A DNA stretch of 16,704 nt from Candidatus Omnitrophota bacterium (GTDB taxonomy: Bacteria; Ratteibacteria; UBA8468; B48-G9; DSTR01), in NCBI GenBank assembly GCA_023818865.1, contig JAMWDF010000034.1:1-16704 (forward strand), written 5' to 3'. Under the pieces are notes generated by a model. It ran no database searches, was not told the origin of the DNA, and saw nothing but the letters and a program-made list of their open reading frames with translations. Of the stretch, positions 13,755-16,704 are shown one piece after another. The first letter of the stretch is position 1. Every line of letters starts with the position of its first letter. The position numbers and the translations under genes are program-made.

Positions 13755-13943
13755 ATGAGCAAACAGAAAAGATTTTATGGGATAAGACCTCCCAGTCTAA
13801 CCCGGGGGAAGATTCTCCGCCTGGTCTTTTTCGTCTTACTCAATCTCCTGGCGTTTTGCCTTACTCACTGGGTACCTCAGGTGAGAACCTTTGCCTGGGG
13901 ATATGCCTTCGGTCTGGTTGGGATGGCTATTCTGACTGGTTGA
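13755..13943 (+). CDS. Small membrane protein, hypothetical
   Basis: A 62-residue frame with a basic N-terminus (MSKQKRFYGIRPPSLTRGK) and two hydrophobic segments (about 21-38, ILRLVFFVLLNLLAFCL, and 45-61, TFAWGYAFGLVGMAILT), with positive-inside charge placement. The SD is weak (CTGAAGA). It lies 50 bases after the first small membrane gene on the same strand. No family recognised; the hydrophobic pattern and location argue for a real gene, but evidence is limited. Confidence 0.55.
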   Translation: MSKQKRFYGIRPPSLTRGKILRLVFFVLLNLLAFCLTHWVPQVRTFAWGYAFGLVGMAILTG

Positions 13944-13968
13944 GACTCAGGGGCAAGAACAAGTTAAG

Positions 13969-13997
13969 TTGACAGAAAGCCAGTTTGGGTCTATATT
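13969..13997 (+). promoter_or_regulatory. Promoter of the 281-residue secreted protein gene
   Basis: Perfect TTGACA (13969-13974), a 17-base spacer and TATATT (13992-13997); predicted start near 14004 and a leader of about 64 bases. Confidence 0.65.
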
Positions 13998-14067
13998 TTA
14001 TTTAGTTGGAACCACAATCCGGTAAAGAAGGTGAAAATTTGAGTTCAGATAAAAATCAGGAGGAGGA

Positions 14068-14913
14068 ATGAAATCTAGATTCTTGTTAGCGGGAAGCCTT
14101 GTTGTGTTGCTCAGTTTTGTTTGTACTTCCTTGTGTCTTTCTCAGCCGGCCAGGAAAAAACCGACAACCCCTAAGACAGTTCCGAAAACTGCACCAAGAG
14201 CCAGGTTCGGAGTAAATATGCAGCCTGACGGCGCCATTCTCTATACAGACGGAATCTTTTATATGGTCCAGGCAGAAAGTATCAACTCTGGAGGTAATAT
14301 TCTTTATTTTGGCGCCAAAGATTTTGCTAATGGCAAAGACCTGATTGTAAAAAAAGTGGCCAAGAGTGAACTAAAGGTGGATGAACCTAACCGAAAGATG
14401 GTAAAGACCACCATGCTCTTAGGGTCGGGTCAAAATGTTGACCGGGAATATCGGCTGGATGTTTATACGGAAATTCGCCAAGGCCAGCCCTATCTGGCAA
14501 TTTTTTCTCGGTTTTTCTACCTTGGTTCAGAAACTCACAATTGCTCCATCAACTGGGGTATAGAATCTGCCTATGAAAAAAATGTTTATAAGTATTACAC
14601 CATCCCTAAAGAAGGGAAAATCATGACCTACAAGCTTGATCCGGAAAGCGTCGGTCAGAAACTTGATCAAGAATATGTCAAGTGGGTCTATGTCCATGAT
14701 GGAAAGGGTAACGGAGCCGGTATAATTCCCGGAGCGGCTATGTTTGGGAAAGGAGCCGACTTCATTTTCGTAAATGCTGTCCCCCCCCAAAAAGATCTTT
14801 CCCAGGGACAATCCATAGACGTCTTTATGGTTTTTCTACCAATTAACAAGAACTTTAAGATTATTCCACAAATCCAGAAAGAAATCAGCACAATTTCCTG
14901 GAAGTTTGATTGA
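14068..14913 (+). CDS. Secreted protein of unknown function, beta-rich
   Basis: This 281-residue protein has a signal peptide (about 1-26, RFLLAGSLVVLLSFVCTSLC), then a Lys/Pro/Thr-rich linker (about 27-46) and a beta-rich domain. Motifs that look structural include FGVNMQPDGAILYTDGIFY, a Gly-rich NSGGNILYFG, and KWVYVHDGKGNGAGIIPG. No catalytic signature or known family was recognised. The C-terminal third aligns by eye with the exported protein at 95-880 (WVYVHDG/WVHIDDG and the last strands), which suggests a common fold. It has a strong SD (CAGGAGGAGGA) and its own promoter, and is 15 bases upstream of the TM2-like gene, with which it probably forms an operon. Likely periplasmic or cell-surface. 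Confidence 0.78.
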   Translation: MKSRFLLAGSLVVLLSFVCTSLCLSQPARKKPTTPKTVPKTAPRARFGVNMQPDGAILYTDGIFYMVQAESINSGGNILYFGAKDFANGKDLIVKKVAKSELKVDEPNRKMVKTTMLLGSGQNVDREYRLDVYTEIRQGQPYLAIFSRFFYLGSETHNCSINWGIESAYEKNVYKYYTIPKEGKIMTYKLDPESVGQKLDQEYVKWVYVHDGKGNGAGIIPGAAMFGKGADFIFVNAVPPQKDLSQGQSIDVFMVFLPINKNFKIIPQIQKEISTISWKFD

Positions 14914-14928
14914 AGGAAGGAGGTGAAT

Positions 14929-15456
14929 ATGGCTTATCTGAACGAAGAAGAAAAGAAACGTATCATTGAGGAAGAGGAATTACGTAGCCAAGTAAGACGG
15001 CGCTATGAACAAAAATCTTCTGGATTAGCTGCGGTTTTGTCTACCATCTGTCCTGGGCTGGGCCAGATTTATAATGGTCAGTTTGGCAAAGGCACTGCCT
15101 TTTTCTTGATAGTTTTAACCGGACTCTTTCTCCTTTGCTGGGGAATCGTTGTTCTGGTGAAAAGCCCTGGCGGCTCAGCGGTCAAGATAGCTGGTGCGCC
15201 AGTTATCAGCAGAAGTGAACCAGTAGAGATGAATGAAGAAGGCATAGTCCAGGACGAAATGCAGAAAGAAGAACAACCAACCGAAAGAAAACAGGAATCT
15301 TCAAAAAGAAAGCTACCGGTTAAAGGCTTACTTCTGACAGTGGCTGGACTAATTCTTATGGGTGAAGGGGCTCATCAAGCGGTCAGAGACGCCATAAGGA
15401 CAGCGCAGCGGCTAAACCAGGGTTATTCTCCAAGTAGAAAGGGAGGTCAATCTTAA
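14929..15456 (+). CDS. TM2-like membrane protein
   Basis: A 175-residue protein with a charged Glu/Arg-rich N-terminal helix (1-30), a TM2/DUF5683-like module at about 32-78 (LAAVLSTICPGLGQIYNGQFGKG followed by a long hydrophobic helix), a charged Glu/Gln/Lys-rich linker (about 95-128) and a third hydrophobic segment (about 132-146). The PGLGQ-Y-G-GKG pattern is the recognisable TM2 hallmark; such proteins have no settled function. The ATG at 14929 is chosen because AAGGAGGTG is placed ideally before it; a GTG six bases upstream overlaps that SD. The last codons lie inside the 5' arm of the terminator hairpin. Confidence 0.82.
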   Translation: MAYLNEEEKKRIIEEEELRSQVRRRYEQKSSGLAAVLSTICPGLGQIYNGQFGKGTAFFLIVLTGLFLLCWGIVVLVKSPGGSAVKIAGAPVISRSEPVEMNEEGIVQDEMQKEEQPTERKQESSKRKLPVKGLLLTVAGLILMGEGAHQAVRDAIRTAQRLNQGYSPSRKGGQS

Positions 15457-15487
15457 ACCCAAGATTAACCTCCCTCCTACCTTTTTT
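15441..15487 (+). terminator. Intrinsic terminator after the TM2-like gene
   Basis: GGGAGGTCAATCTT (15441-15454) pairs with AAGATTAACCTCCC (15461-15474) with one mismatch and a 6-base loop, followed after 7 bases by a run of six T (15482-15487). It overlaps the end of the coding region. It lies between convergent genes and could also slow transcription from the opposite strand. Confidence 0.65.
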
Positions 15488-15489
15488 GA

Positions 15490-16251
15490 TTATTGAATGA
15501 CAAACGGAGCAACTTCCGCCGCATCAATCACTTCTACCTTCGCTGGTGGCTTATAAGTGAAAGTCTTGTCAGGCACACCGGTATTAAACTTGATATCTTC
15601 ATAACTGATTTCTAAAACGCTCTTACCGGCCTTGTCCCAGCCTTCCACTTTATACACAAAACCATCAGCGGCACCCACCAGGTACTTTATTTTGGCTGGA
15701 GTGGGTAAAGTCATTTGTCCTGGCTTGGCTGCGCCTTTTAGCTTTCCTTCTAAGACATCCATCGTTTTGCCACCCAGAGTCGCTGTACCAGTAACTTTGA
15801 GGTCATAGTCAGCATTCGCCAGTTTTAACAGTGCATCTGCTCCCACCATTCCGCCACCAGTACCCAAAATCTTCTGCTGATACGCATCAAGCTTACCGGC
15901 CATATCAGCCAGTTTCATCTTAATCACTTTTCTTTCCTCTGGAGCCATGGTCTCTTGCCAGATGGTCGTTCCGTCACAAACCGTCAGAACCTTCTGGATT
16001 TTTTTAGTGCCAGGGATCGGAATACTCGTCTCCGCTCTGAATTTATCCGGCACCTTAGCCAGAAAATTGTTCTTAACCGTGACCATTTCTTTCTCTAGCA
16101 TAAACTTGACAATCTGCACTCCTTTCACATCCTTCAGGGTGGCCGCTCCCTTCTCCATTTCTGCCATTACTTCTTCCAGGGTGCGAGCCATTCCTGGGGT
16201 GGCTATGACCATCAGGCAGACACCGATCAGCGCTAACACCAATTTTTTCAT
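15490..16251 (-). CDS. LolA-like/COG2834 exported outer-membrane lipoprotein-sorting-type protein
   Basis: The 253-residue protein has a signal peptide (about 1-22, KKLVLALIGVCLMVIATPGMA) without a lipobox, then TLEEVMAEMEKGAATLKDVKGVQIVKF, a start typical of LolA/outer-membrane lipoprotein-sorting proteins, followed by alternating strands (VPDKFRAE, VLTVCDGTTIWQE, YKVEGWDKAGKSVLEISYEDIKFNTGVPDKTF). The final pattern 'isYedikfNtgvpdktFty' is characteristic of this fold. It likely acts in the periplasm on lipoproteins or lipids; the exact role is inferred from the fold. The ATG at 16251 is chosen because AAAGGAGGTG precedes it; a GTG nine bases upstream overlaps that SD. It has its own strong promoter. 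Confidence 0.8.
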   Translation of the reverse strand: MKKLVLALIGVCLMVIATPGMARTLEEVMAEMEKGAATLKDVKGVQIVKFMLEKEMVTVKNNFLAKVPDKFRAETSIPIPGTKKIQKVLTVCDGTTIWQETMAPEERKVIKMKLADMAGKLDAYQQKILGTGGGMVGADALLKLANADYDLKVTGTATLGGKTMDVLEGKLKGAAKPGQMTLPTPAKIKYLVGAADGFVYKVEGWDKAGKSVLEISYEDIKFNTGVPDKTFTYKPPAKVEVIDAAEVAPFVIQ

Positions 16252-16278
16252 ATCTCTCACCTCCTTTCTTTTATATAC

Positions 16279-16307
16279 ATTTTAAGATTGCCCCTTTTGT
16301 TTGTCAA
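16279..16307 (-). promoter_or_regulatory. Near-consensus promoter of the LolA-like gene
   Basis: Perfect TTGACA (16307-16302), a 17-base spacer and TAAAAT (16284-16279) on the minus strand; predicted start near 16272, leader about 20 bases including the AAAGGAGGTG SD. It begins 15 bases after the aroF stop. Confidence 0.72.
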
Positions 16308-16322
16308 GAATCAAATTTTTCC

Positions 16323-16704
16323 CTACAATTTTCTACCACAATCCTTGGCTAACTTTTTCAGAGCCTTCACCAGAGAGCGGAAATCTTCAATGGCCAAGGC
16401 TTGCTGGCCGTCGCAGAGAGCCTTTGCCGGATCAGGATGAACTTCAACCATCAAACCATCTGCCCCGGCCGCTAACGCGGCTAAAGAAAGCGGACCAACA
16501 TAGTTGCGGTGTCCGGCGGGATGAGAAGGGTCAACAACAATCGGCAAATGGGATAATTCCTTCACCACCGGGACACAGGAAATATCCAGGGTGTACCGGG
16601 TCGCCGTTTCAAATGTCCTGATGCCCCGTTCGCAAAGAATCACCTGGTGGCCACCTTCGGAAAGAATGTACTCAGCTGACATCAAGAACTCTTGAATGGT
16701 CATT
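16323..16704 (-). CDS. aroF: 3-deoxy-7-phosphoheptulonate (DAHP) synthase, partial (C-terminal part)
   Basis: The last 126-127 codons of a gene that continues past the right edge. The protein shows the C-terminal half of a type I-beta DAHP synthase: CERGIRTFE, VVDPSHPAGHR, LAALAAGADGLMVEVHPDPAKALCDGQQAL. In the family the His and Glu of these segments bind metal and phosphoenolpyruvate. The enzyme condenses phosphoenolpyruvate with erythrose-4-phosphate, the first step of the shikimate pathway, in the cytosol. The first Met visible in the frame (16703) is internal, not the true start. No terminator follows, so readthrough into the LolA-like gene is possible. Confidence 0.93.
   Translation of the reverse strand, partial: MTIQEFLMSAEYILSEGGHQVILCERGIRTFETATRYTLDISCVPVVKELSHLPIVVDPSHPAGHRNYVGPLSLAALAAGADGLMVEVHPDPAKALCDGQQALAIEDFRSLVKALKKLAKDCGRKL

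Noticed and set aside
1..16704. CRISPR array, insertion sequence, integrase or defence system
   Set aside because: No regularly spaced repeats, transposase or recombinase motifs, or known defence genes are present.

Overview
The window is a gene-dense (about 46% GC by eye) bacterial chromosome segment with short intergenic gaps, frequent 4-base start/stop overlaps, strong Shine-Dalgarno (SD) sequences and sigma-70-like promoters. No rRNA, tRNA, CRISPR array, insertion sequence or phage gene is visible. Three things suggest an uncultured Gram-negative from a candidate-phylum or PVC-like background (Lentisphaerae/Omnitrophota type): a GntR-LacI hybrid regulator next to a pseudopilin with an H-X9-D(G) C-terminal motif, a dockerin-bearing secreted peptidase, and a LolA/COG2834-like periplasmic protein. 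The phylum is an inference; no marker gene here settles it.

Layout. (1) Bases 1-2719, minus strand: a GntR-LacI regulator, a pseudopilin, a secreted protein and the 5' end of another secreted protein form one probable operon. (2) Bases 2720-3140: a promoter-bearing spacer with an imperfect inverted repeat and a 31-codon open frame. (3) Bases 3141-5195, plus strand: a stand-alone elongation factor G whose stop codon overlaps the stop of the convergent gene. (4) Bases 5192-10129, minus strand: a four-gene catabolic cassette, in transcription order MDR dehydrogenase, second MDR dehydrogenase lacking zinc ligands, GHL6-like glycoside hydrolase, and amidohydrolase-2 family hydrolase. (5) Bases 10210-13309, minus strand: a coiled-coil exported protein, a secreted M14 carboxypeptidase with a dockerin, and a PflX-like (COG1313) radical SAM protein. 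(6) Bases 13510-15456, plus strand: two tiny membrane proteins, a secreted beta-rich protein and a TM2-like membrane protein, ending in a hairpin terminator. (7) Bases 15490-16704, minus strand: a LolA-like exported protein with its own near-consensus promoter, preceded by the C-terminal part of DAHP synthase (aroF), cut by the window edge.

The most interesting unit is the 5.2-10.1 kb cassette. It looks like a sugar or glycoside oxidation and hydrolysis route: two dehydrogenases, a glycosidase-like protein and a lactonase-like metal hydrolase. Its substrate cannot be read from sequence. Several starts were revised from SD and promoter positions. The regulator probably starts at 2719 because a TTGACA/TATTAT promoter abuts the upstream ATG. 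The coiled-coil gene probably starts at a TTG at 13309.
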